Below are positions 35,939-47,557 of a DNA stretch of 64,000 bases, piece by piece. Positions within the stretch are counted from its first letter, which is position 1. The number at the start of each line of letters is the position of its first letter. Both the position numbers and the translations under genes were made by a program. The notes under the pieces are model-generated. The model did not search any database. It saw nothing but the letters and a program-made list of their open reading frames with translations, and had not been told where the DNA came from. The stretch spans positions 6,319,001 through 6,383,000 of the forward strand of contig JAKJHU010000014.1 in the NCBI GenBank assembly GCA_022316685.1. The letters run 5' to 3'. Source of the DNA: Progne subis subis (lineage: Eukaryota > Chordata > Aves > Passeriformes > Hirundinidae).

Positions 35939-37760
35939 TTTAATTTTCGGGCTTTAGTTCAATCCCCGTTGTCACCTTCCGGGGAATTTTTCGTTTTACT
36001 AAGTCTGAAATCGAAACCGAAGTGGTTTTACCTTGCCGGGGCTCAGTTTCGCCGGGCAAAATGGAGACAAAGGTGGAGCCAGAGCTCTCCGTGCTCAGCC
36101 CAGCGTTCCATCTCCGGGCCAGAGCCAGCTCTGCCGGTCTGCCTTGTCCGGGAGCTGCGGGAATGGCCGGGAGCTGCGGGAATGGCCGGGAGATGCGGGA
36201 ATGGCCGGGAGATGCGGGAATGGCCGGGAGATGCGGGAATGGCCGGGAGCTGCGGGAATGGTCGGGAGATGCGGGAATGGCCGGGAGATGCGGGAATGGC
36301 CGGGAGCTGCGGGAATGGCCGGGAGATGCGGGAATGGTCGGGAGATGCGGGAATGGTCGGGAGATGCGGGAATGGCCGGGAGATGCGGGAATGGTCGGGA
36401 GATGCGGGAATGGCCGGGAGATGCGGGAATGGCCGGGAGCTGCGGGAATGGCCGGGAGATGCGGGAATGGCCGGGAGCTGCGGGAATGGCCGGGAGATGC
36501 GGGAATGGTCGGGAGATGCGGGAATGGCCGGGAGATGCGGGAATGGCCGGGAGCTGCGGGAATCGCCGGGAGATGCGGGAATGGCCGGGAGCTGCGGGAA
36601 TCGCCGGGAGATGCGGGAATGGCCGGGAGATTCGGGGATATCGGGAGATGCGGGAATGGTCGGGAGCTGCGGGAATGGCCGGGAGATGCGGGAATGGCCG
36701 GGAGCTGCGGGAATCGCCGGGAGATGCGGGAATGGCCGGGAGCTGCGGGGATATCGGGAGATGCGGGAATGGACGGGAGATGCGGGAATCGCCGGGAGAT
36801 GCGGGAATGGACGGGAGATGCGGGAATGGACGGGAGATGCGGGAATGGACGGGAGATGCGGAGATATCGGGAACTGCGGGAATGGTCGGGAGATGCGGGA
36901 ATGGCCGGGAGCTGCGGGAATGCCCGGGAGATTCGGGGATATCGGGAGATGCGGGAATGGCCGGGAGATGCGGGGATATCGGGAGATGTGGGAATGGCCG
37001 GGAGATGCGGGAATGGCCGGGAGATGCGGGGATATCGGGAGATGCGGGAATGGACGGGAGATGCGGGAATGGCCGGGAGATGCGGGAATATCGGGAGATG
37101 CGGGAATGGCCGGGAGATGCGGGGATATCGGGAGATGCGGGAATGGACGGGAGATGCGGGAATGGCCGGGAGATGCGGGAATGGCCGGGAGATGCGGGGA
37201 TATCGGGAGATGCGGGAATGGACGGGAGATGCGGGAATGGCCGGGAGATGCGGGAATGGCCGGGAGATGCGGGAATGGTCGGGAGATGCGGGGATATCGG
37301 GAGATGCGGGAATGGCCGGGAGATGCGGGGATATCGGGAGATGCGGGAATGGACGGGAGATGCGGGAATGGCCGGGAAATGCGGGAATGGCCGGGAGATG
37401 CGGGTATGTCGGGAGATGCAGAGCGGCAGGAAAAGTGCGACCGCCCGGGCAAAGCGGGAATTGCCGGGATGTCCCTAGCATCAGGGATCTGGTGTCATCT
37501 GGCGGTCGCATCCCGAAAAGGCACCGGCAGCGGGGGATCCCGGGAAAGAGCCTGGTCCCGTCGTCCCACCTCCTCTGGAAGTGGAATTTGTGGCTGAAGG
37601 GCGTCCGGGAGGCTCCTGTTCCCCCCAGGAACAACATCCGAGGTCCTGGCCCTGCACTGAGTCCGAAATCATTGACTGAACAGCCACGTAAACCAAAGCT
37701 CTCAGCGTTACCCAACACGGCTGAGGATTACCAGAGTCTAAATAGAAGAGAAATTTAATT
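35939..37760. other. GC-rich block containing the minisatellite, possible inserted element
   Basis: The minisatellite is flanked by about 200 bp (left) and 330 bp (right) of CpG-rich non-repeat DNA that contrasts with the AT-rich surroundings. The seven bases TTTAATT occur at both margins (35,939-35,945 and 37,754-37,760), as a target-site duplication would. The ends are not TG...CA and no transposon protein is visible. Alternatives are a local CpG island or chance AT-rich margins. Confidence 0.35.
36148..37419. repeat. 19-bp GC-rich minisatellite, about 67 units
   Basis: About 1.27 kb built from the unit GGGAATGGCCGGGAGATGC (10 + 9 bp). Variants are GGGAGCTGC, GGGAATGGTC, GGGAATCGCC, GGGAATGGAC, and an 18-bp form in which the first half is GGGGATATC. 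Because 19 is not divisible by three and the unit has no stop codon, all three plus frames and at least two minus frames stay open throughout. This gives apparent proteins of 469-592 residues made of a 19-residue motif. These are not annotated as genes. The unit carries up to two CpGs, and often a CCGG, and regularly spaced GGG tracts. Confidence 0.97.
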
Positions 37761-37922
37761 AATTCAGGGTTAAAGATCATGGAACAAGGAGAGGAGAAAG
37801 GAGAGGAAGAAAACAAATCTCAAATTGACTCTGTCTGGATGGCAGAGAAGAGAATAACTGTGTAAAAATCTCCCTCGTGTCAGAGAGAAGCACCAGATGG
37901 ACTGGAGAAAGCTTCTTGCCGT

Positions 37923-38042
37923 CAGGGATCATAAAGCCATGCAATCTTTAGGGTTGGAAAAGACCTCTGAGGTCATTAAATCCAGGGATCATAAAGCCAT
38001 GGAATCTCTAGGGTTGGAAAAGACCTCTGAGGTCATTAAATC
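37923..38042. repeat. 60-bp tandem duplication in CR1 3' end
   Basis: Two consecutive 60-bp copies (37,923-37,982 and 37,983-38,042) differ at only two positions (37,942 C versus 38,002 G, and 37,948 T versus 38,008 C). The duplication is therefore much younger than the CR1 insertion itself. Confidence 0.97.
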
Positions 38043-38281
38043 CAGCACCAACCCAGCACCTCCACCGTGCTCACCATTAAACCCTGTCCTCAGTGCCACA
38101 TCCACACAGGCACAGAACATTTCCAGGGATGGTGACCCCACCACTGCTCTGGGCAGCCTGCTCCACTGCTTGACAGCCCTTTCCATGAAGATTTTTTTCC
38201 CTAATGCCGGGTTTAAACCTCCCCTTGCGTGACTTGAGGATGTTTCCCCTCAGCCTGTCACTTGTTGGGAAGGAGACCAAC
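37923..38281 (-). mobile_element. CR1 LINE fragment with duplicated 3' end
   Basis: Reverse-complement CR1 with GGGTTGGAAAAGACCTCTGA, the CACCATTAAACCCTGTCCTC, CCAGGGATGGTGACCCCACC and CCATGAAGA...CCCTAAT blocks, and CTTGAGGATGTTTCCCCTC. Its 3' end is present twice as a 60-bp tandem duplication. It is noncoding. A 111-codon open frame across it is accidental. Confidence 0.9.
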
Positions 38282-40042
38282 TCCCACTTGGCTCCAGCCT
38301 CTGTGTTTGCTGAGAACTTCAGGTGCCAGTGACTCTAATGGATAAAAATAACCTAAAAATCAACATTGGGACAACACCTGAATAGTTTTAGGAGCAACCA
38401 CCCCATCCTGACAGTGCCCATACCCGCAGAAAGTAGGATTGTGCTGTGCAAATTGAGAGCCAGAACGCCTCAGCGTTTTCCCACCAGGCTGCACTCGCAA
38501 GAAATATTTCTGTCAGTGGATGTTCTTGTTACAAGGTGTTAAATTTGGCTAACAAATATACTGCTCCTTTTTTAATGTAGAACGTGGCTGCGCTTCAAGT
38601 CAGCGTTTCTCCCCTCATTAAAAAGTAAAACAAAACCTCGTCAGCACAAGGTGATTTGCATACAGAGGCTTCCCTGCCAGGTCTAAAACATATTTCATTG
38701 AAAAACCCCCAAAAAGGATTATGTACTCACTTCAAAGGGTTTGTTTATTATTCAGCATTTGAGAGGTTACTAAGAATCCCAGAAGGATTTGCTGGATTTG
38801 TTTCTGTCACAAATGTACTCCGGTCGTTTACTTTTGCGGTGCTTATTGTCATGGAAAGATGAAGTTGAAGGTCGCACAGCCCTCAATCCACATGGAGCTT
38901 CCTAAAAAAGCCTGGATAACCTTGCTGATGAATAGGAGTCAGAAACCTGAAATGTGGCAAAACATAGGTGGCCTTTGTCCAGAAGGCAGCTGCATCCTAG
39001 GAGGAACTTAAAAAACAGGACACCAGGGAGCTTGGAGTGAGGAATTTTTGGTGCCTTTCCCTCCTGTTAAAAAGGTTACTAATGAGCTGGGGATCATCAA
39101 TCAGCCTCTTTGCCTCTTCCTTTTGTTTCTCTCTTTGTTTCTCTTATCATCCTCTTCAAGTGGCATTGTTGGCCACTTCTGGAGGGGCTACAGGGATAGA
39201 GAGACACCAGTTAAAAGCTGTTTACTGCACATTTTACATGTATTTTCTAATCCCTTTTCCAAATTCCATTCAACTACAGAGTCCTGATCTCAAGGGTAAG
39301 TATGGTCTCCGAGTAAAGTCCACGTAAACTTCAAGGCAAAAGGAATTTATAAGATATTGGACAGAGAAGCAGCATGATCACAGTAAAACATCAAAAAATC
39401 CCCCAATTTTTCCAGACTCAATCTTTAGGTGCAAAGGAAAACAACTTAAAATGTCAGGAGCACATTCCGGGTTGGTTGTTTCAGTAAAAGCAGCTCATTA
39501 TTTGAAGGAAGAAACTCTTCCCCCAACCTAAAAGAAATGGAGATTTACAGTTCAGTCCCCACCAGGCCTGGGATGACAACAAGGACCCCCGTCAATGTTT
39601 CTTGTAGTCAAGGAGAATTTGAGTTTAAAGGAATTTAAATTGTGTCCCAACAAAGGACTGTGGCATGGAAGCAGGATAGAAGGCTTGGATGCACATTCTG
39701 GATTTGGTTTATAATGGGAGGGTTTGGGACCCAGGCAGTACTAAAAAAGATTTCCAGGGATTTCAAGACCTGTGGCCAGATCTCTTGGCCAGAGTTTCCT
39801 GTCACATGGGACTGCTCTACCCAGGCTGAACTGCACAGTTTGGTGAGTGACAAGAAAAACCAAGGATGATCATTAGTCTGTGGCTTTGCACTCTGCAGTT
39901 TTTTATGTCTTCCTGCAGGAGTTGTGACCAGCGGTAACAGCTTTGGCACCTCGAAGAGTGTTTGTTATTGCCAGAGGAATTCCTGCACGAACTGAAAGTG
40001 TTGGACATCTGCCAAGGTTTATCACGTCTTACAGGTTTAGCA

Positions 40043-40205
40043 CAGGATCCCAGAATGGTTTGGGTTGGAAGAGACCTTAAAGCCCATCCAGTTCCACCCC
40101 TGCCATGTGCAGGGACTCCTTTCACTATCCCAGGTTGGCCCAGTCTCTGTCCAGCCTGGATTTGGACACTGCCAGGGATCCAGGGGAGCCCTCAACCCAA
40201 GCGAG
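40043..40205 (-). mobile_element. CR1 LINE fragment
   Basis: Reverse-complement CR1 3' end. CCCAGAATGGTTTGGGTTGG leads into AAGAGACCTTAAAGCCCATC, CAGTTCCACCCCTGCCATG and CCCAGGTTGGCCCAGTC. It is close to the avian consensus and therefore among the better preserved copies here. Confidence 0.92.
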
Positions 40206-41179
40206 GCTGATGTAGAGCATCCTCTGAGGTTAATATGCCAAACATCAAGTGTAAACCGACTCTTGCTTTTCTAGAACAACTCTTTTCCCAAGAAGGGACA
40301 TCAGGAGTGTCATCCAGCCTCTGAGAACGCTGAAGTTTTCAGCTGTGTGTTGCATTCACATGAATATATCAAATATCATGTTATATGTGGCTTTGGAGTA
40401 AGCTCTAAAAAGCACATTTCTAAGTGTGAGGATTGTTAAAGTCAAGGGTTCAACTCTTCCCTTCAAATAAATGAAGGAACCTGTTTCAAGAAAAATGTCC
40501 TAGATACTGTAATTCCTATGGGAAAAACATGGAATTTTATCTTCCATTTAAAAAAAAAAAACTTTGTTTCAGATGAGGCCATGTGCCTTTGGTATTTACA
40601 GAGAAATACTGGCAAATTTGGTTATAAGTGACAAAGAGCATGGGTAATCCTGACTGATCCTGAGGCTTCATGTCTTGAGGAAATCGTATAAAACCTGCTT
40701 CTTGAACAAATTTGAAAATTTGCACTGAAACACATGAAGAGAGTTCTAAAAAGACAGGGGACACCGAGCTGAGGAGGAAAAAAAAGACAGCAAGCCCACA
40801 CTTAGACCCGATACATCACCAAATACCATTGTGATAAATGCTGTAAAAAATTCGGGCCCTTAGGATGGACACATCAAAGTGAAATAAGAAGTTTACAAGC
40901 TCATCTACCCTATGCTTACTCTCATCTGTTAACCAAGCTCCATTTATGTGTCCCAAAGCAGAGAAAACCTTCTTTTCTCAAAATACCCCGCAAAAGTGGA
41001 AAAGGGAGAGAGTCTGACTTCAAAAGCTCTCGAACACTGTAACAGTAGATCAAGTGTATTTTAATTAGAAAAAGGTTCAGGCTGCAGAATACAGGTCTGG
41101 CTCTGGACCTGAACTGCTCTAAAATGAAGCCTGGCTGTCATCTTTCAGCTGGGGCCTCTTACTTTTACTGCGGAAATAA

Positions 41180-41184
<5 letters not shown>

Positions 41185-41210
<26 letters not shown>

Positions 41211-41213
41211 AAA
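41185..41213. repeat. A-rich simple repeat
   Basis: Two A runs split by a single G. No LINE body lies directly upstream. Confidence 0.93.
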
Positions 41214-42404
41214 TCCTCCACCGTAGCATTGGTAGGAGTCCAAATTGACAATAAAGTTGCCCGAGTTTCTTGGGATTTACCCTAACAGGAAGTTTTATCG
41301 CTGCACATCGGCGTTAGTCATGCCTCAGGTTAGGAGTCAAGTCAAAACAAAGCAATCGCCTCTTAAACTGTGAAGGGGAAAGAAAGTAAAAGTGAAATTT
41401 GGAGCATGCTGTAGGCAATGACCTGATGCTGGCTTTAACAGGAGGAGGGTGGCACCCAGGAAAGTGTCTGCAGGAATTCCAGTCTTTGTTCTATACACAT
41501 TAAATAGCAATTCGGAGAAGTGCAGCCCTTAGGTACACACAGTTCTTATTTGTTGTGATTCGGAATTGCACTTTTAATCAATCATTCTTAAGGGTAAGAT
41601 GTCAGCAATTATTTTATCTTTAGATATGGAGATTTCTGCTATCCGAAACTGGAGAAAAATCACCAGCTCTTCCTAAGAGTGGGTTTCTTCTACATGTGCT
41701 ACAGGAACTCAGAAGCTCTGCTGCTTTGCTGCAGCAGCTTCCTCCATTATTTCAGTTCTTTTAGAGATAAAACAAGTTCATTTTAAGCAACCAGGAAGTT
41801 TACCTGAGCCACTGCACAAAGCTCACCACAATAAAATACAATTTTACTGAAATTTGGCAAATTCCCTCTCCCCGTTGCTGGCATTTGAATGTTAAAATAT
41901 CCAGTAATGCATTTTGATTTCCAATTGTTTTGGTTATTTCACCCCTTGGAATACCACAGCTCTAGTCCAGATGTATTTTAATCTTCCTTACTGCCCCTGC
42001 CAAATTTCTGTTTCCCATTTGCTGAGTGCTCTCATCATGAGCGATATGTCTATGTCACTTCCTCCCTGTATGTTCAGGCTTTTCCTTGACTCATGCAATC
42101 TGGAAGAAGCTAAGCCCAAAGGAAAATTCAAGCCCTTTAGGGCTGCTATTTTTAAATACAGGAACTTCCGTGGGGCTGTTTGAGAAGGAGATTCCTGTTG
42201 AAGATAATAAACATGCAAGAAATAACATTTACAGCTTCTCTCCAAAGTCTCTTGTGCCAGCCCTGGAGCAGGTCAGCAAAAGTGACACTCCAAAAAACAT
42301 AAAATATCCAAAGAGAAGCCACAGAGAATCAGGTTTCCACAGCCTGATGCTGGGGGTTTTGAATTATTTGTTGGAACACACGGGCTGTCCCCATTGATCA
42401 CGGA

Positions 42405-42552
42405 TGCCCCATCCCTGGAAGTGTTCCAGGCCACGTTGGAGGGGCTTGGAGCAGCCTGGGACAGTGGGAGGTGTCCCTGCACAGGGCAGGGGGTGGCACT
42501 GGATGGGCTTTAAGGTCCTTTCCAACCCAAACCATTCTGGGATTCTGGGATC
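42405..42552 (+). mobile_element. CR1 LINE fragment with 3' terminus
   Basis: Sense CR1 3' end. CCCATCCCTGGAAGTGTTCC leads through GGGCTTGGAGCAGCCTGG to CCTTTCCAACCCAAACC and the terminal ATTCTGGG repeat. It is 5'-truncated and close to consensus. Confidence 0.93.
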
Positions 42553-44026
42553 TGCATCACCAGGCTGCTGGGATCTCCTCCTCTCTCCCACTGCTCCTCA
42601 AGGATTGGCCTGACCTCCTGCAAACACCTCTTTGATCCCTTTGATCCAAGGCCAACTGCCCATGAAACAAATCCTCCTCTTTCCACATTAAATGAGGAGG
42701 AAGGGAGGGACCCACTGAGCCCAGAGACATGAGAGGCAAAGGTGTCCCAGGGGCAGCATGGAGATCAAGAGCTCATTCCATTCCTTTTTGGTTTTCCTGG
42801 CACTCTGTGAACTGCCATCCCGTTTTGAACCAAAGGGCCACCACCCCTTCTGGCAGTCACACGTCCTGCAGACAAGGTGAGCTCACATTTAAAGCAGAAC
42901 GAGTGGCAAACAGCAAGGCTGTGTCCTCTGTTATGGAACAGCAAGAGCCACCCAGGTCGGGCAGACACTTCGGGTTTCTGCCAGGATCTAAAAGCATTCC
43001 AGCTGAGAATCCTTGTGGCATTCAGTGGTGCCAGGCAGGGTGCTGGGATCCCACTGCAGAGTGGCATCAGGAGTAAAACCCCTGGTGCTGCTCAATGCCC
43101 CGACTCCACTCACATTCCTGGTTTGCTAACACTTTTCTGTTGCTTTTGCCTGAACAAATACTTCCAGCAGAAGCTTGTCTTTGAAAATTTCGTGGTTTGT
43201 AGTTTACTATGAAAAGCAATGGTAGTTTTTTTTCTGTGCTAGCAGTCTGTATTAAGTATTTTTCCATGTTACTAGGGGCACTTTTCCCCCGGCTGACTGC
43301 CTTCTACCTGGACACTTATTTTCGTGAAACTCTCTGGAATGTCATATCTGAGATTGCTGCCCTCTGGCAAATGTGCTTGAGTTAGACAATGAATTGCGAA
43401 GTTTGAAAGTGAACAACGCACCAACACAACACCCCTGTCTGATTGCAACATCATTTCCTAAGAAAATGATTCTTTTTTTTCAATCAAACAAGAAAAGGCA
43501 TGCACTGAGCTCGACTTCGTGGCTCTCAGGGACTGTTCATCATCATGGCCAGAGCACAGGAATGTCTGATACTGTAGGTGAGTGGATTTTTGCTCTCAAG
43601 GCTCATTATTTACAAGGCAGTAACTCCGTGCAGAGGTTCTTACCAGCAGCCGTAGCACTTCTTTATTCACAATGTAAATGTGCTGTGTAAATGCTTGTAA
43701 AACTTTATGAGCTCCATTGCCTCCGAGCACTTCCAGCCCAGGTATGGTTAATAAATCCTGCATGTGCACTGTCTCCAGCCCAGCCTTCCAGGACAATATT
43801 CCACAGGCAAAGGGCTCCCCTGCACCCCCTGAGCAGTGTTAGGGGGTTTTTGTTACCTAACTCGAAAAGACACTGTCGCCTTGTAAGGAGCTGGACCAGA
43901 GGTTTAATTAACTTGACTTTTTCCATCCACCACCTGTAGCCTCCATCTCACACACTCCCAGCCTTACTTATTGGCGCTGCTGAGCGCCCACACCATCGTC
44001 AATGATTTCTTTATTTCTCTAAGAGA

Positions 44027-44030
44027 TTTT

Positions 44031-44061
<31 letters not shown>

Positions 44062-44091
44062 TCTTTTTTTTTTTTTCTTTTTTTTTTTTTC
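44027..44091. repeat. (T13C)n tract with 14-bp period
   Basis: T runs broken by single C at 44,036, 44,049, 44,063, 44,077 and 44,091, that is every 13-14 bases. It is a true tandem repeat of a homopolymer-plus-C unit rather than a plain poly-T. Confidence 0.95.
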
Positions 44092-45895
44092 CGGGTGAAA
44101 AGCAGCCAGCCCAGCTCCCCCTCGATCTTCTGGAAAATTCCCACTAGGTGGCACCGATATCCAACATTCCCTCTCCACCCTGCGTGTGAATTCCCCTTGC
44201 TTCGCTCCAGGTCTTCTCTCCCAAATTTTTTTTTATTTTTTTATTAATTTTTTTTTTTTTCCCGCAGCATTTCCAAACTCTGAGCTCATCGGTTTTAATA
44301 ACTACAAAAACAAACAGCTCCCGGGATCTTTTTTCCTGTCTTTACAGTGCTGGAAGGATCCAAGCCAAAAGCCAAGTTATGGGTTTTGATTTTTTTTTTT
44401 TCACAGACAAAAAAAGATCGATTTCCAGTGTGATTTCTACAGCTGGTTCAAGAGCCTGACTGGCATAGCCATTAATTATTTGTTTTAGAGCCTTCATCAT
44501 TCGAGTCCTTAGAGGTTCTTTGTCATTCTCACTTATGTGCATAATAAAGCTGATCTCTGCAGGAACACCCCGATCCCAGACAGGGCAGGGAGCTGGGAAA
44601 TGGGGAAAAGCTGCGAGGAAAACTGATGTAGCAGTGACTGGGAGCTGCCAGCAGCCATTCATCTTCCAGGAAATAAGGAAATGCTTCAAATGAGGCTTTG
44701 GTAGCAAATAAAACAATGTTTCTTTCAACAGGAAGTAGTCAAGAGTAATTCTCACTGATGGGACTGAAGTAATTTTGGATATCTTTCAGAAGAGATTAGG
44801 ATTTTTCAGCAGGTCTTTCTCAAATTTAGCCCTTTTCTCCACTCCTCCATACTCTCAAAATTTCCCAAGCAAATTCGTAGAATTCCTTTGGACTGGAACT
44901 AATTTTAGTTTGTAATGTAACAGAAAAGCCCTTCCAAGACTAACAATTAGGAAAGATAGTTATGTTTTGGAAAAAAAAAACCCAAAAACCTGCACATATT
45001 TTCCTGGTGAATAGGAAGAAGCTAGAAGTCAATAACTCCAATTAAATTGAAACTACTGTTGGGGGATAACCCTGTTACTGGAAAAACAGCTTCTGTTTCT
45101 GAGTCTGCCAGGCCATAATATCATTAACAGAGACAACAGCACCATGAAAATAAATGTGGATATGGCTGTTGAAGTCCTGAGTTCATTTTAAGCTCATTTA
45201 AAATTCCTTATCTACATATCTTCAGATTTTAGACATAAATTCCTGAGCGGTTGTTTTTCTTTCCTCAAATTAACTTTACAAAGTAAGAGTTTCCAAACTC
45301 CATTTGAAAGTCTCCATTTCAGATCCCTTAAAAATCACAAGGATATCTCAGACATAAGCATCAAGGAATGTACATTAGTTCATCACTCATTATCTCACAG
45401 TGCAATGATAATGTAAACAATTATGAAGATGGGATTTCTGGGAAGGTCAGGCAGCTTTACAGCTGCGAGTTATCAGACTCTGGCTTTTATTCAGGTGCTG
45501 GAAAAACAAAGACTGTGGGGAAAAAAAAGTGGATACATGTGACAAGACTGGAAAAGCAGGGGATGGAATAATTCAAAATTCACTGACTTATTTACTCCAG
45601 CATCTGCCATGGCCTCCAGTCTGGACAGCCCAACGGGAAATGCAGCAGGAAAAAGGAATCACTGGAGATTATCCTTTGGATGAGAGAAAAACAACGTCTG
45701 CAGCCGGCCTTCCCAAGCTCAACAATTTCCTCTAACTCATAAAAAGCGGAATGCAACTGCTGTCCTTCCAAACAGCAACGTGGGGAAGCCCCCTTCCCTT
45801 GCAGATAGGACAGAGAATTCCCCAATACTCCAGGCACAGAGAACCCACCTGGCTCCCGTGTCCTTACACCTGCGTGGTGCTCTCCCAGGAGTCAG

Positions 45896-45950
45896 GGATT
45901 TTTCCTCCCATTTAGGATTTTTCCCCCCATTTAGGATTCTTCCCTCCCAT
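45896..45950. repeat. Three-copy 19-bp tandem repeat
   Basis: The unit GGATTTTTCCTCCCATTTA is repeated three times at exact 19-bp spacing (45,896, 45,915 and 45,934), with a few substitutions. It is unrelated in sequence to the 36-kb minisatellite. Confidence 0.85.
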
Positions 45951-46053
45951 TCTCACCAGACTGCAGGCACAGCCCCAGGGCTTTGATGTGCAGTTGTTCA
46001 TCCTCGGGGTTGGTTTGGATTTCACCCACTGGTTCTGAGGGATCTGCAGCATC

Positions 46054-46075
46054 AAAAAAAAAAAAAAAAAAAAAA
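46054..46075. repeat. Poly-A tract
   Basis: Twenty-two consecutive adenines with no retroposon body recognised upstream. Confidence 0.95.
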
Positions 46076-47527
46076 CACAGAGAAGCAAAATGCAAACAGA
46101 TCCCGGTGGAAATGCACCAAATGTGCTGTTAGATCAGTGCTCAAAGGCTCAAAGATCCTGCCCCTTAATTGCAGGAGTATCCAGATTATCATTAGCACTC
46201 AATCATTATTATTTTTCTTTTTTGTTCCTGGGTTTTCCAGTTGCGAATTTCTCATCAGGTGGATTTCCTGAGCACTGTTTAAAGCCAATTCACTCTTTAA
46301 AAGATATGGGATCCTACTCTTTACTTTAGGTGTTTACAACTGTTTTTATGGAAGCTGTCATGTTAAGAACAATGGAGCATGTAATGGCATGAGGAGGGTT
46401 TTTTTTTCCTCTGGGGATTGCAGCAAAAGGCTGATCAAATTTCAGTGTTTCTTAGGAGTTGTTCTGCCTTGACAGGCAACTAATGGCACAGCATGCACTG
46501 GAGTTTGGCTGTGGTGACTGCATGGACACGACACAAAGTCACATATGGCCGTTCCAAGCGCGTCCTGCACGTGTCACGTGTAAAGTGGATTTGTAGCCCC
46601 GTGGCAAATACAGCTCCACTGCTTCCAAGTCCTGCTACAGCAGCTGTACATTCAAGTGCATCTGTTTACCTGCATGAATTATTCACAAAGGATAATGGGT
46701 TTGAGCCAGTAAAATGACAAGTGTTCTAAGTCAGGAAGCGTCAGAAACAAGATAAAGTCACCGTGTAGCCTCCTCAGTCATCTCCGCCAGGAACCACATT
46801 TCTCACCTCAGTGGGGAACTGTTTAAATTACTCTTTGTACCCCCACAGAATTTTCTCACCAGTGTTTCATTCCATTCCTACTATGAAGGCTGAAGGGTTT
46901 ACAAAAAGGTGTCTTTATGTGCATCCATGCAGTAAAAGTCAGTCATCATCTCCTATTCCACATCCAGAGCTGGGGGCAGCAGAACATAAATGTCAAAGCT
47001 CCAATAACTTGGAGTGTTCAGTTTGGGATGCCTTATGTTTGATTATTTTTTTCCCCCAGAATATTAAATAGCATAAAACTTTCTCTATTAAAACACAACC
47101 CTCCTGTTCTCACTTCCAATCTGGGCATCAGCAAAGAGTTCAACTGATTTCTCAAGCTGGACACTCAGACATAGCTCAGCCATAAAAATCCTGACTTCCC
47201 CCAATGTCACAAACTGTGACCTCAATTTTCCCAGGAGCTTTCACCTCTTCAAGTCCAATCTTATTTTCCTGCAGCTCCTGATCACTCATAGATGACACGG
47301 CACGTTAAAACAACCTTTGTATGTCTTAGTAAGCTTTAGCCACTGGACAAAAAGGTTAAACATCTGCAGCTGGAATGTACTTTGTAGCTGGAGAGGTAAT
47401 AACAGATGCCTTGCCAGGACATTCCTTAACTTCTGGCAACCAAAGGAATGGGCTGTGACTTGTGTGGGACAACCTTCACCGTGCATTGCCATCTCTTGGG
47501 ATTCCTGATCCATTGATTGAGAAGATT

Positions 47528-47557
47528 TAAATAAAATAAAAATAAAAATAAAGAAAA
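47528..47557. repeat. (AAAAT)n-type microsatellite
   Basis: Repeats of AAATA/AAAATA over about 30 bp. Confidence 0.9.

Larger units (their letters stand above)
38282..42404. other. Intergenic stretch, no gene seen
   Basis: Contains one CR1 fragment (about 40.05-40.2 kb) and A runs at 40,550-40,561 and 41,185-41,213. No protein-like open frame or RNA gene is recognised. Confidence 0.6.

Noticed and set aside
35940..37718. 592-codon minus-strand frame and three plus-strand frames of 481-578 codons
   Set aside because: They overlap each other in several frames and are created by the stop-free 19-bp repeat. Flanks stay open because they are GC-rich. No domain is recognisable.
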